A stretch of 64,000 nt of DNA from Opacimonas sp002292215 (lineage in GTDB: Bacteria > Pseudomonadota > Gammaproteobacteria > Enterobacterales > Alteromonadaceae). The first letter of the stretch is position 1. Each line of letters starts with the position of its first letter. The translations under genes and the position numbers were made by a program. The notes beneath the pieces are model-generated. The model worked only from the letters and a program-made list of their open reading frames with translations, was not told the DNA's origin and searched no databases. The DNA is taken from assembly GCA_943846745.1 (NCBI GenBank), contig OX044360.1, positions 868,001 to 932,000 of the forward strand, read 5' to 3'. This document shows, piece by piece, positions 1 through 9,044 of the stretch.

Positions 1-180
1 CTCTACGTCTAGAGTTTCACTTCCCATGACTGCTCCGGATGTCTCTATGTCGTTGACAAAGCCACCGATAATTCCTCCCTCGATGTAAGTGAAGCCGATA
101 TCGTCTGCTTGCGCCATTGCATTGTTAAATAAGATGGTAAATGCAGCTAAAGCCAATAACAAGACTGATTTGTTTTTCAT
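1..180 (-). CDS. Exported protein, N-terminal fragment (cut by window edge)
   Basis: Reading leftward from an ATG at 180, the frame stays open to the window edge, giving 60 residues. It begins with a clear Sec signal peptide: a short basic start (MKNK), a hydrophobic core (SVLLLALAAFTILF) and a probable cleavage after NAMA, followed by QADDIGFTYIEGG. The mature start, rich in Gly, Tyr and acidic residues, resembles small outer-membrane beta-barrel proteins, but only about 38 mature residues are visible, so no family is assigned. The upstream GAGACAT is a weak ribosome site. The gene is preceded by the terminator of the neighbouring remnant, so it probably has its own promoter. Confidence 0.7.
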   Translation of the reverse strand, partial: MKNKSVLLLALAAFTILFNNAMAQADDIGFTYIEGGIIGGFVNDIETSGAVMGSETLDVE

Positions 181-350
181 TTTAATGTCTCTATTGTTTA
201 TATGAGCAAAAAAGAGTTCTGCTCTTTCCTTGCCATAAATATACGTTAGTTCTTGGAAAGAAGCTCAGTTGACGTGTGTTAAATTTTTTTAATCTCTGCT
301 GTTGCAGCATATTACCGCTGATTGAAAATAAGCGTAACATCGCAGCCCCC

Positions 351-392
351 CAAAAAAAGGAACGACCGTTAACTGCCTCACAAGGGCCGTTC
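351..392 (-). terminator. Rho-independent terminator downstream of the NERD remnant
   Basis: On the minus strand GAACGGCC pairs with GGTCGTTC (8 bp including one G-U pair, 17-nt loop) and is followed by C and seven T. It lies just after the stop codon of the truncated gene at 409-624. Confidence 0.75.
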
Positions 393-408
393 AAGACCTT
401 AAAAAATA

Positions 409-624
409 TCAAACTTTATTATCATCTGACACTACTGTGGGTAAGGTTACATCTTTTACTAACGTATTATCTGACTCAGGTAACTGCGACAGCAGTCTGT
501 TTACCAAGAATTTCCCGAACATACCTTTAAACCATCGACTCTTGAATATCGAAACGAAAAGTAACAGAGGTATGATATACCAAACTTGAGCAAAAACACC
601 TGATAGTAATCCTAATATATCCAT
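409..624 (-). pseudogene. Truncated NERD-domain protein (N-terminal remnant)
   Basis: This 71-codon frame starts at an ATG with a good ribosome site (AAGGAAG, 4 nt before). It encodes one membrane segment (about residues 10-25, VWYIIPLLLFVSIF) and then the motif FKGMFGKFLVNRLL...YTLVKDVTLPT-like, here NTLVKDVTLPT. That is how bacterial membrane-anchored NERD (nuclease-related domain) proteins begin. In intact members LPT is followed by an acidic-Gly stretch and a QIDHI core; here the frame ends after VVSDDNKV. The catalytic part of the domain is therefore missing. A terminator follows directly, so the 3' part was probably deleted and the end re-joined. It may still make a short membrane peptide. 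Confidence 0.6.
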
Positions 625-701
625 GAAACTTCCTTGTTCAACTAACATCTTATTAAAAAATTGATTTAGGTGTTAAAAGTACAAACCAACGCATGTCTGG
701 T

Positions 702-3263
702 TTACAGCATCTTTCGTAGCAAGACTTGGGTATTCATTGATAATAACCGCCAACAACTTGCAGCACCCAATAAACCAACAACAACAGCACCCGTTACCGG
801 AGCGATAACCCAATATTCTAAATGCAAACTACTTTGCATTTGAAAAACATTGGTTTGCAACAAGTACAAGCTCACTTCATTAGCTAATGCCGCCATAAAA
901 CCGGCGACTGATCCAATGATTAAAAACTCATAAATAACCGACAGTCTTATCATCATGCCTTTAGCACCTAATGTACGTAAAATGGCAAGCTCTCGCTGGC
1001 GTTCATCCATGCTAGCCTGGACTTGAGCCACTAACACCAAACTGCCTGCCACTAAGACCAACACTAATATAAATTCAATGGCTGCAGAGACTTGGTCAAT
1101 GATACTGCGTACTTGGTTTATACGAGCGTCAACATCAAACATCGTCACACTGGCAAAAGGTGCCATTAACTTCGTTAGTTCTGGTTTGCGCTCTGGAGGC
1201 AAATAAAAGCTCGTAATATAACTTGCTCTAAACTGCGACATCGCTTCTGGATGCAACACAAAAAAGAAATTCGGTTGCATCGTTTGCCAATTAACGGTTC
1301 TGACACTCGTGACTTGTACGGTGACGATTTCAGAGCCTATATTAAACGTTAACTCATCGCCCATTCCTATCCGCATACGCTCACCCACTCGTTCCTCAAT
1401 AGAAACGGGAAACACTCCTTCGGGTAATGTGGAGTTTTGCGGCGTCCATTGGTCATGCCATTGACCTGCAATAATTTCATTACCCGACTGTAAAACAGTG
1501 TCCCAAGTCAGGTTCGCTTCACGACCTAAACCGCGACGAGTTTCATTGGTCGTATCTTCGTCTTCTTTGCTAATATCTGTGCGAATGAGCTCATCATTTA
1601 CTTTAACAAAACGTCCACGAGAAACTGGATATAAACCATCTGTATCAATACCATTTTTGGCAAAATGCTCGACTAGTTTCGGACGTTGCTCTTGCGTAAC
1701 ATTTGCCAAGAAATAATTAGCTGTTCCTTGAGGTAATTGATCTCTCCACTGCTGCACAATATCGTTACGCATAACCAGTACAACCAGTAATAGCATTATG
1801 GTTAGGGCAAAACTAATCAGTTGCACTGAATTATCTAAACTACGTCGTTTAATCCGCGCCCATGCCAGTTGCCAAGCACCCATTCGACCTTTTCCAAGTA
1901 CCCTACCTAAGGCAATTAAACCGAATGTCGCACCCAATAAAAGCCCCACTAAAATCAAGCCAGACACAAACAAAATCAGACTGATTTTTAGGTTTTGGGA
2001 GTACACCCACATCAATAATAAAATCGCACCACCCGCTGTAATATATTGACCACCACGAGAAGAAAAAGTAGCAGATATATCGCGACGTAATACCCGTAAT
2101 GGGGGGATTGAAAAAAGGCCTAATAATGGATATAAACAGAACAATAAGGCACACACACTGCCCGTGAAAATTGCAATTAACATCGGCCGCCAATACCAAA
2201 CTTGTAACGATACTTCCACCGTATCGGCTAATGCACTGACCACAATTTGTTGCAGTACAAACCCTACGACAGCGCCTAACATGATCCCTAAGATTGCAAT
2301 AAACGAGATTTGATATAAATACACTTTGCGAATAGTGTTGGTACTTGCGCCTAAGGTTTTCATGATCGCAACGGGATCAAAATGGCGTTGGGCATAACGT
2401 TGTGCGGCAACGCCAATCGCCACTGCTGCCAGCACAATCGCTAACAATGAGGCTAACAGGAAAAACTGTTCTGCGCGTGCGACTGATTCACCAATCGGGG
2501 ATGTATCATCTTGCACCGACAACCAGCGATGAATTTGTCGGTCTAATTGCGGAGATAACGCATCAAAATAGTCATCTAAATCACTATTCTCCCCGGTAAA
2601 ATACGCTTTGTAGTTTACTCTGCTACCAGGTCCTGTGACATTAGTTGCAGCAATATCTTGGTGATTAATTAACACCATTGGATCAGCATTGAACACACTG
2701 AAACCACCATCAGGGATTTCCGATAAAATCTGAGTCACCGTAAACGTCGCATCACCGAGTTCGATGTTATCCCCAATAACCAGTCCTAATAACTGAAATA
2801 AACGAGAATCAATCCAAGCTTCACCGCGTTTAGGGATCTGCGTCGTAGCAGCGCCGGTCGCAAATAATTCAGGGGCTAATTTAATATTGCCTTTCAACGG
2901 ATATGTGTCAGATACTGCACGTAAATCAACTAATGCCAATTCATCATTAGCAAATGCCATAGAACGAGTAGATACTTGCTCTGCGGTAGCTAAAGAAAAA
3001 GTCTGCGCTTGGGTGATCCACGCTGGATCAATAGGGTTACGCGCTGATAGTTGACGATCCGCGGCAATAAACTCCGCTGAACGGTCAGTCAACGCCCCTT
3101 GTAAGCGCTCAGAAAACAACGACAGTGATAACACCGCTGCGACCGATAAGATGATCGCAAATAAAATAATACTCAGTTCACCTCGTTTTGCCTCATGTTT
3201 GAACAAACGCCAAGCAAGTTGCCGTGGCATATTTTTCGCTCTAACAGAACTCATACTAATCAT
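702..3263 (-). CDS. ABC exporter permease, FtsX/YbbP type
   Basis: The 853-residue protein has the layout of YbbP-type permeases. There is an N-terminal membrane segment (about 30-50), a large periplasmic domain, a cluster of helices (about 265-440), a second periplasmic region, and a C-terminal FtsX helix bundle (about 725-850) containing the recurrent ERQRELAILRTLGA motif. It should form the inner-membrane part of an exporter with the adjacent ATPase. Its start overlaps the ATPase stop in an ATGA, a sign of translational coupling. The ybbA-ybbP pair beside tesA is a conserved gammaproteobacterial arrangement. Its substrate is not established; lipid or lipoprotein-related transport has been proposed for the family. 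Confidence 0.9.
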   Translation of the reverse strand: MISMSSVRAKNMPRQLAWRLFKHEAKRGELSIILFAIILSVAAVLSLSLFSERLQGALTDRSAEFIAADRQLSARNPIDPAWITQAQTFSLATAEQVSTRSMAFANDELALVDLRAVSDTYPLKGNIKLAPELFATGAATTQIPKRGEAWIDSRLFQLLGLVIGDNIELGDATFTVTQILSEIPDGGFSVFNADPMVLINHQDIAATNVTGPGSRVNYKAYFTGENSDLDDYFDALSPQLDRQIHRWLSVQDDTSPIGESVARAEQFFLLASLLAIVLAAVAIGVAAQRYAQRHFDPVAIMKTLGASTNTIRKVYLYQISFIAILGIMLGAVVGFVLQQIVVSALADTVEVSLQVWYWRPMLIAIFTGSVCALLFCLYPLLGLFSIPPLRVLRRDISATFSSRGGQYITAGGAILLLMWVYSQNLKISLILFVSGLILVGLLLGATFGLIALGRVLGKGRMGAWQLAWARIKRRSLDNSVQLISFALTIMLLLVVLVMRNDIVQQWRDQLPQGTANYFLANVTQEQRPKLVEHFAKNGIDTDGLYPVSRGRFVKVNDELIRTDISKEDEDTTNETRRGLGREANLTWDTVLQSGNEIIAGQWHDQWTPQNSTLPEGVFPVSIEERVGERMRIGMGDELTFNIGSEIVTVQVTSVRTVNWQTMQPNFFFVLHPEAMSQFRASYITSFYLPPERKPELTKLMAPFASVTMFDVDARINQVRSIIDQVSAAIEFILVLVLVAGSLVLVAQVQASMDERQRELAILRTLGAKGMMIRLSVIYEFLIIGSVAGFMAALANEVSLYLLQTNVFQMQSSLHLEYWVIAPVTGAVVVGLLGAASCWRLLSMNTQVLLRKML

Positions 3264-4003
3264 ACTGATGCTTCCTGATCATGTGATGCAGGGTTATTTT
3301 GATGCTCCGTCTTTGACGATCCAAGGTTGTCCTGGTTCGGCGTCACCTCAACTAATTCACCCGCGGTCATCGCCAATTGACGATCACATTTTTTGGCTAA
3401 TTCAGGATCATGAGTAACCAAAATCAATGTCGTGTTGGATTGTTTGTTTAAATCAAAGAGTAATGACTCAACGTTATGCGAATTGTGTGCATCCAAATTA
3501 CCCGTTGGTTCATCGGCAAACAAAATTTTAGGAGATGTAATAAACGCGCGTGCAATCGCCACACGTTGCTGCTCACCTCCAGAGAGTTGATTAGGATAAT
3601 GTCCTGCCCGATGTTCTACGCCTACTTGTTTAAGTACTTCTAATGCTCTAGCTTTTGGATTATCCAAACCAATGATTTCTGCAGGTAACATGATGTTTTC
3701 GAGCGCAGTTAAGGACGGAACAAGCATAAAGCTTTGAAAAATAAACCCGACTTTCTCGCCGCGCAATTGTGCTCGCGCTTCTTCGTCTAAATCGTGTAGC
3801 GGTGCACCATCTAACCAAATTTCACCTGATGTGGCAGTATCTAATCCCGCTAATAACCCTAACAATGTTGATTTCCCCGAACCTGAAGCGCCAATAATTG
3901 CGATGGACTCCCCCGCTTCTACTGAAAAATTAACCGGTTGAAGGATCTGCAACTCGCCTTCACTCGTAGAAACTGTTTTAATAAGGTCTTTGGTTTTTAT
4001 CAT
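3260..4003 (-). CDS. ybbA: ABC transporter ATP-binding protein, YbbA/LolD type
   Basis: A 247-residue ATPase with all nucleotide-binding motifs: Walker A GASGSGKST (38-46), the Q-loop in FIFQSFMLVP, the signature LSGGEQQR, Walker B ILFADE and the switch His in VTHD. It powers the permease encoded immediately downstream (4-nt overlap). Members of this MacB/LolD-like class act with FtsX-fold permeases that move lipids, lipoproteins or peptides out of the inner membrane rather than importing solutes. The C-terminal tail after residue 225 is polar and not conserved in the family. Its start codon lies only six bases from the start of the divergent tesA, so each promoter must lie inside the other gene. 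Confidence 0.92.
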   Translation of the reverse strand: MIKTKDLIKTVSTSEGELQILQPVNFSVEAGESIAIIGASGSGKSTLLGLLAGLDTATSGEIWLDGAPLHDLDEEARAQLRGEKVGFIFQSFMLVPSLTALENIMLPAEIIGLDNPKARALEVLKQVGVEHRAGHYPNQLSGGEQQRVAIARAFITSPKILFADEPTGNLDAHNSHNVESLLFDLNKQSNTTLILVTHDPELAKKCDRQLAMTAGELVEVTPNQDNLGSSKTEHQNNPASHDQEASV

Positions 4004-4009
4004 GGAGCA

Positions 4010-4741
4010 ATGTTCACCGTGTTATTAAATAATTTATTATCTAAAGCGTGTCGCGCCTCAGTGCAATATTTAAAATTGTTGTGCTGCGCATTAATCGTCC
4101 TTTGTACGCAATTACATGCCGCTTCAGATCAATTATCCGAGCACCAACAATCTATGGATAATAGCAGCCAAGCCGGAAAAGTTGTACTGGTGTTAGGCGA
4201 TAGCTTAAGTGCTGCGTATGGCTTGACTCAAGAACAAGGATGGGTAAGTTTGTTACAAGATGTGTTAGCGCAACATAACAACCCTGATTTGGCGACGATA
4301 AAAATTATCAATGCCTCTATTAGTGGAGAGACAACAGATGGCGGTTTAGCGCGTTTAACACGTTTATTGCATCAACATCAGCCTACTGATGTGTTAATTG
4401 AGCTGGGCGGGAATGACGGCTTGCAAGGGCATAGCATTAAAAAACTTAAAACTAACTTGCGTGACATGATCAAACAAAGCCTTGCAGCGAAGACGCAAGT
4501 GGCCGTGCAGCAAATGCAAATCCCAACCAATTACGGTGCACGTTATAATAATATGTTTATGAATGCATTTTCCCAAGTTGCAACCGAAAGCCAAGTTCCC
4601 CTAGTGCCTTTTTTCTTAACCGATATTGCGCTACAACCTGAACTAATGCAAAACGATGGGATCCATCCTACTGCCGAGGCACAACCATTGATTGCACAAT
4701 TTATGTTAGACAATTGGATAATCCCATTGGTGTTGCGTTAA
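4010..4741 (+). CDS. tesA: Periplasmic acyl-CoA thioesterase I / lysophospholipase (SGNH hydrolase)
   Basis: TesA hydrolyses acyl-CoAs, acyl esters and lysophospholipids in the periplasm. SGNH motifs are clear: block I GDSLSAAYG with nucleophile Ser65, block III ELGGNDGL, and block V DGIHP supplying Asp and His. I chose the ATG at 4010 because it is preceded by GGAG at short distance and gives a signal peptide (hydrophobic LLCCALIVLCTQ, cleavage near LHA-A). An upstream in-frame ATG would extend through the ybbA coding region and spoil the signal. At 243 residues it is a little longer than the E. coli enzyme because of a linker of about 20 residues after the signal peptide. The divergent tesA/ybbA pair is conserved in Gammaproteobacteria. 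Confidence 0.93.
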   Translation: MFTVLLNNLLSKACRASVQYLKLLCCALIVLCTQLHAASDQLSEHQQSMDNSSQAGKVVLVLGDSLSAAYGLTQEQGWVSLLQDVLAQHNNPDLATIKIINASISGETTDGGLARLTRLLHQHQPTDVLIELGGNDGLQGHSIKKLKTNLRDMIKQSLAAKTQVAVQQMQIPTNYGARYNNMFMNAFSQVATESQVPLVPFFLTDIALQPELMQNDGIHPTAEAQPLIAQFMLDNWIIPLVLR

Positions 4742-4841
4742 AACTGATACACAGTCGCGGCGCTGAGCAAACCATTTACATCGATTTTTTCTTGCACACA
4801 TGCTTTGATGTCTTGCATCTTAATGGGTTGCAAACACAATG

Positions 4842-6131
4842 CTATGGTCTGGTATACACCATCGGCTTGTCTTGCTTCAGATTGAGATAGCGATCACGCA
4901 ACAAGGTCTGACGCGATTGCATTTTAATCGGTTCACCAGCAATAAATACATGCTCTGCAGCTTCTGTCACCTCTAATGGATCACCCGACCAGACGACTAC
5001 ATCAGCTCGCATTCCTGGTGCCAGAGAACCTACTTGTTGATCTATCCCAAAGATTTCAGCCACGTTCTTGGTCAATGATGCAAGTGCTGCGTCGTAACTC
5101 ATTCCATTTGCGACAGCATTACCGGCATGTTGTGTCGCTAAACGAATATTATGAGTTTCAATGCCGATTGCGACTTTCACGCCGGCTTTATCAAGACGAC
5201 CTGCATTTGCTAACGTCGCGCCGAGTGTGTCAAACGCACCGGGTAAATTGTACTCAGGATTGACAATAACAGGAATGTTCGCTGCCGCTAATTGATCCGC
5301 TACTCGCCATGCATCCGAGCCTGAAATAATGGCGACATTCAAGTTGCTAAACGCCTCTTTTAGAGCAATGATATGCAGTAAATCAGCTTTACGGTCAGCT
5401 TTAATTAACAGAGGTTGATGCCCTTGAACAACATGCCCTAAGGCTTTTGCATCAGCGCGAGAAATCATGCCATACCAAGGTTGGGTTGGCGATAAATCCG
5501 TATCAATCGCATATTCGGCTTCACTTAAGGCTTGTTTTAGTGCAACCCACAATGTACCACGCGTCCCACCGGTATCACTTGCACTAGCATTATTGACGCT
5601 AAGCGCCATAAACGCACGGGCTTTGAGTAAAGGGTCGTTATCCATTAATTGGATCACCGCCCCTTGTCCTTTAAACAAATAATCAGAAGATTCAATCCCC
5701 GTTACGGCAGTCGTAAAGCCTTCCATCCGAGTAATGGGGATCAAAGTCGAATCTGCATTTATACCATAAGATACATCAACCGCCGCGCCGATTGTCGTCA
5801 CCGGATGATTGGTAGTAGAGGCATCGACTTGTCCCGCAGAAAAACCCACTTCAACTAAGCCTAATGCTGTGTATGCGCCAATAAAACCGGGAGTAACCAC
5901 TTTGCCTGCCGCGTCAATACGCTCATAACCCCTTGGCGACTTAGAGCCTGCAATAATTTGTTCGACCTTGCCGTCTTTAATCAACACCGTTGCTTCTGCT
6001 AGTGTTCCTTGACCGGTTAAGGTATGCACTTTACCGCCTACAATAGCAAATTGACTCGCTAAGACCGACGTACTCAGTCCTAATACACCTACCACACCAA
6101 CTAGGGTGAACATCGTTAATAAACGTTTCAT
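4842..6131 (-). CDS. Exported amidohydrolase-like protein lacking the HxH metal motif
   Basis: This 429-residue protein has a Sec signal peptide (LLTMFTLVGVVGVLGLSTSVLA) and the overall amidohydrolase pattern. That includes the N-terminal beta-sandwich ending in KVVTPGFI, the TIM-barrel, and the typical C-terminal GSLAPGMRADVVVWSGDP. At the position where active members have HxH (as in GLIDxHxH) it reads GFIGAYTALG, so both His ligands are gone, and later His/Asp ligands are not evident. It overlaps its upstream partner by ATGA and both are exported. A non-catalytic partner subunit or a highly diverged enzyme are the likeliest explanations. The true substrate of the pair is unknown; peptidase or imidazolonepropionase-like names in databases would be guesses. 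Confidence 0.8.
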   Translation of the reverse strand: MKRLLTMFTLVGVVGVLGLSTSVLASQFAIVGGKVHTLTGQGTLAEATVLIKDGKVEQIIAGSKSPRGYERIDAAGKVVTPGFIGAYTALGLVEVGFSAGQVDASTTNHPVTTIGAAVDVSYGINADSTLIPITRMEGFTTAVTGIESSDYLFKGQGAVIQLMDNDPLLKARAFMALSVNNASASDTGGTRGTLWVALKQALSEAEYAIDTDLSPTQPWYGMISRADAKALGHVVQGHQPLLIKADRKADLLHIIALKEAFSNLNVAIISGSDAWRVADQLAAANIPVIVNPEYNLPGAFDTLGATLANAGRLDKAGVKVAIGIETHNIRLATQHAGNAVANGMSYDAALASLTKNVAEIFGIDQQVGSLAPGMRADVVVWSGDPLEVTEAAEHVFIAGEPIKMQSRQTLLRDRYLNLKQDKPMVYTRP

Positions 6132-7570
6132 TTGTGATCTCCTTCACCGATTTGTCCTAATTCAAAATCACTTACCGGCCACGTATCGGGTTCAGTACGA
6201 TCAAACGCCAGTCCACCATCGATAAATACTTTTTCAGCTTGGGCATAAGTAGAGAATGGATCGGCGCTCCATAACACCACATCGGCATTTTTACCCACTT
6301 CTAGTGAGCCTGTTTGGTCAAAAATCCCAAGGGATTTCGCCGCATTGGCCGTTAACCATTGCCACGCATCCGCTTTGGAAATATCAATTCCTGCTCGACG
6401 ACCATCAGACCAAGCTTTAGCTGCTTCTTGATTGAGTCGTTGAATGCCGATATCACTATCTGAATGCACAACTGCGCACGCACCAGCTTGATGCACCATA
6501 GCGACATTTTCGCGAATGCCATCATAGGCCTCAAGTTTAAAGCCCCACCAATCCGCCCACATTGACGCACAAACATTGTTTTGTGCGAGTTTATCAGCAA
6601 TTTTATAGCCTTCTACCGCATGATGAAATGAGCCTATTTGATAATCAAATTCTTGCATCACATCCATCATAACCACCATTTCATCAGCGCGGTAACAATG
6701 CATATGGACGATAATGTCACCGTCTAACACACCTTTTAAGGTTTCGTTATTTAAGTCCCTTTTCGGCGCCTTAGTGTCTTTGCCAGCAGCAAAATCCGCT
6801 TCATACTGATCCCACTTAGCTTTATATTCTGCGGCACCAATCCAGGCTTTGCGATATCCTGCGACATTCGCCATACGCGTAGATGGGCCACCTTTTTTAC
6901 CATAAACGCGTTTAGGGTTTTCACCACACGCCATCTTGATACCATAAGGGGCATTAGGAAACTTCATGTCTTGAACGGAGCGATCAGGTAGGTTTTTTAA
7001 AACAACACTACGTCCACCAAATAAATTAGCAGAGCCAGGGAGAATTTGTAATGACGTCACTCCACCAGCAAGTGCACGTTGAAAGCCCGGATCTTGTGGC
7101 CACACAGAATGTTCAGCCCAGACTTGAGCCGTTACCGGAGATGTCATTTCATTGCCATCCGCATGCGATCGGGTATCTGGGGACGGATATACGCCTAAGT
7201 GACTATGGGTATCAATAATACCGGGGGTAACAAACTTACCCGTGCCATCAATTTCGATGTACTTAGTGGGCAGTGAAATATCAGCACCTATACCGACGAT
7301 TTTGCCATCTTGTAATAAAATTTGCGAATCGGTATTTAAGCCGCCAATACCATCAATAATAGTCGCATTGGTGATTAATGTCGCGACAGCCGGGATGGGC
7401 TCATACGTAGACGGGAATGGATCAGCATTAATGACCACATGTTCAGAAGTTGCTGTGGATTTAGCCTTGGCATCAGCACTATCATCCGAACATGCACTCA
7501 ACGTTAATGTTGAAAGCATGGCGGTAGAAATAGCAGCTAACATCCAGGTCGGTTTATTTTTGTTATACAC
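6128..7570 (-). CDS. Lipoprotein amidohydrolase (metal-dependent)
   Basis: An amidohydrolase-superfamily enzyme anchored as a lipoprotein: the signal peptide ends in the lipobox LSAC, so Cys is the lipidated first residue. I chose the GTG at 7570, which has AAGGAA 7 nt before it and gives a short basic n-region (MYNKNK). A longer TTG start at 7600 has no comparable site. Metal-site motifs are intact: DTHSHLG early, VHMHCYR, FHHAVEG, and HSDSD near the end, then GSLEVGKNADVVLWSADPF. It therefore looks catalytically competent, unlike its overlapping downstream partner. Expected to hydrolyse a cyclic amide or dipeptide-like substrate at the cell envelope; the substrate cannot be read from sequence. 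Confidence 0.85.
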   Translation of the reverse strand: MYNKNKPTWMLAAISTAMLSTLTLSACSDDSADAKAKSTATSEHVVINADPFPSTYEPIPAVATLITNATIIDGIGGLNTDSQILLQDGKIVGIGADISLPTKYIEIDGTGKFVTPGIIDTHSHLGVYPSPDTRSHADGNEMTSPVTAQVWAEHSVWPQDPGFQRALAGGVTSLQILPGSANLFGGRSVVLKNLPDRSVQDMKFPNAPYGIKMACGENPKRVYGKKGGPSTRMANVAGYRKAWIGAAEYKAKWDQYEADFAAGKDTKAPKRDLNNETLKGVLDGDIIVHMHCYRADEMVVMMDVMQEFDYQIGSFHHAVEGYKIADKLAQNNVCASMWADWWGFKLEAYDGIRENVAMVHQAGACAVVHSDSDIGIQRLNQEAAKAWSDGRRAGIDISKADAWQWLTANAAKSLGIFDQTGSLEVGKNADVVLWSADPFSTYAQAEKVFIDGGLAFDRTEPDTWPVSDFELGQIGEGDHK

Positions 7571-7702
7571 CTTGGATTTCCTTGTAGTATTGTGTTGCAA
7601 AGTCGTTTAGGGGATTAAAGCCTGGATAAATTAACTAAATTTGCGCACAAGTGCAAGATTCAAAGGTTAAATGATCTGTGACTGTAAAATAGAATAAAAG
7701 CA

Positions 7703-8629
7703 TTATTGTAGGAGGGTTTTTACAATCTCATCAGCATTGTTTAACCGGCGTATCTGAGTAAACATGTCTTGGGCTTGTGGATATTGACGTTTGAGATAGG
7801 TAAACCACTGTTTAATGCGGTTGGGATAATAGCAACCTTTAACGCCTTCTATTTCATAAGCTGAATATCGAATCAACAACGCTAACATGTCTGCCCAAGG
7901 CATGGGCTGGGCGTTATGCTTGATGCAATTAGCTAAGTTAGGTAGCGCAATCGCGCCACGACCCAGCATTAAATTATCACAAGTCGATTGGCTTTGGCAT
8001 AATTGTGCATCCGCCGCAGTCCAAATTTCACCATTGGCAATAATCGGAATAGGCACATGTTGTTTGATCTTGGCGATCCACGGCCAATAAGCTGGAGGAC
8101 GATAGCCGTCGCTTTTGGTGCGAGCATGAATTGCCAGCTCCGTTGCACCCGCTTGATAAATGGCATCGGCATTTTCGATTGCCAACTCTGTGTCAGCAAA
8201 GCCTAAACGCATCTTAGCCGTCACAGCGATAGATGAAGGCACAGCCTCTCTGACAGCTTTGATAATCGCATATAGCTCTTCAGGGTATTGCAATAACACC
8301 GCCCCACCCCGAGATTTATTAACGGTTTTAGCCGGGCAGCCAAAATTAATATCAATCCCATGCGATCCAAGCTCAACGGCTAATTGCGCATTCTCAGCCA
8401 AATATTGTGGATGGTTACCCAGTAATTGGATTTTAACCGGCGTGCCACTTGGAGTGAAGCCGCCTTGATGTAGTTCAGGACAAAAGCGATAAAAGACGCG
8501 TTCTGGTAACTTTGCATCTACAATTCTAATAAATTCAGTCACACATAAATCATACCCACCAATTTGGGTAAGCATATCGCGCATTAAGTGGTCTAAGACC
8601 CCTTCCATTGGTGCAAGTGTGATGTGCAT
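7703..8629 (-). CDS. dusC: tRNA-dihydrouridine(16) synthase
   Basis: FMN enzyme that reduces uridine 16 in the D-loop of tRNAs. The Dus TIM barrel starts at MHITLAPMEGV, the usual family start, so I use the ATG at 8629 rather than an ORF beginning 19 codons earlier. The catalytic Cys sits in INFGCPAKTVNKSRGG, followed by AKMRLGF, IHARTK and IIANGEI, all typical of FMN-binding Dus proteins. The length (308 residues) and the C-terminal NRIKQWFTYLKRQYP region fit DusC rather than DusA or DusB. It lies just downstream of tRNA genes, separated by a strong terminator that belongs to the tRNA. Confidence 0.9.
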   Translation of the reverse strand: MHITLAPMEGVLDHLMRDMLTQIGGYDLCVTEFIRIVDAKLPERVFYRFCPELHQGGFTPSGTPVKIQLLGNHPQYLAENAQLAVELGSHGIDINFGCPAKTVNKSRGGAVLLQYPEELYAIIKAVREAVPSSIAVTAKMRLGFADTELAIENADAIYQAGATELAIHARTKSDGYRPPAYWPWIAKIKQHVPIPIIANGEIWTAADAQLCQSQSTCDNLMLGRGAIALPNLANCIKHNAQPMPWADMLALLIRYSAYEIEGVKGCYYPNRIKQWFTYLKRQYPQAQDMFTQIRRLNNADEIVKTLLQ

Positions 8630-8654
8630 GACAACTCTAATAAATTTAACATAC

Positions 8655-8676
8655 AAAAAAGCCACCCGAAGGTGGC
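8655..8676 (-). terminator. Rho-independent terminator of tRNA-Glu (first copy)
   Basis: Minus strand: GCCACC, loop TTCG, GGTGGC, then six T. This is a very stable tetraloop hairpin 25 nt after the tRNA 3' end. It separates the tRNA from dusC. Confidence 0.92.
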
Positions 8677-8701
8677 TTGTTTGCAATGCTAAGCATTAAT
8701 A

Positions 8702-8777
8702 TGGCGTCCCCTAGGGGATTCGAACCCCTGTTACCGCCGTGAAAGGGCGGTGTCCTAGGCCTCTAGACGAAGGGGAC
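8702..8777 (-). tRNA. tRNA-Glu (anticodon TTC)
   Basis: A 76-nt gene with encoded CCA. Acceptor stem GTCCCCT/AGGGGAC, anticodon loop CTTTCAC within the stem CCGCC/GGCGG giving anticodon TTC, and T-arm AGGGGTTCGAATCCCCT. It has its own consensus promoter upstream and a tetraloop terminator downstream. Confidence 0.97.
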
Positions 8778-8883
8778 AGAAACTTTTACATTCCTGTTAG
8801 ACTTCACTAAGTGAAAGGTCTAACCTAGGGCAATCCGAAGATTGCATTCAATTGCGAAACTGTGTCTCTCAATTGAGGTGCGC

Positions 8884-8912
8884 ATTTTAGAGACTGAATC
8901 CGTTGCTGTCAA
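8884..8912 (-). promoter_or_regulatory. Sigma-70 promoter for tRNA-Glu (first copy)
   Basis: Minus strand: TTGACA, 17-nt spacer, TAAAAT, followed by the GC-rich discriminator GCGC typical of stringently controlled stable-RNA promoters. It lies about 106 nt upstream of the tRNA 5' end, so a leader is processed off. Confidence 0.88.
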
Positions 8913-9044
8913 TGGTTTATTTTATAATTTTTTATTTAATGTTGTCTAAGACAAAAAATAAAATAACGCATTATAATCTTACATTAACTGCGAGCTACTC
9001 AGTATCTAAAATACTAAAAACCAACGCTATATTAGTTTTTGTAA

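Noticed and set aside
4742..4841. A 26-codon minus-strand frame (MQDIKACVQEKIDVNGL...) between the amidohydrolase gene and tesA
   Set aside because: Very short, no ribosome site, no family resemblance; could be the end of a lost gene but cannot be supported.
7242..7610. A 122-codon plus-strand ORF opposite the lipoprotein amidohydrolase
   Set aside because: Fully antisense to a well-supported gene, with no ribosome site or motif.
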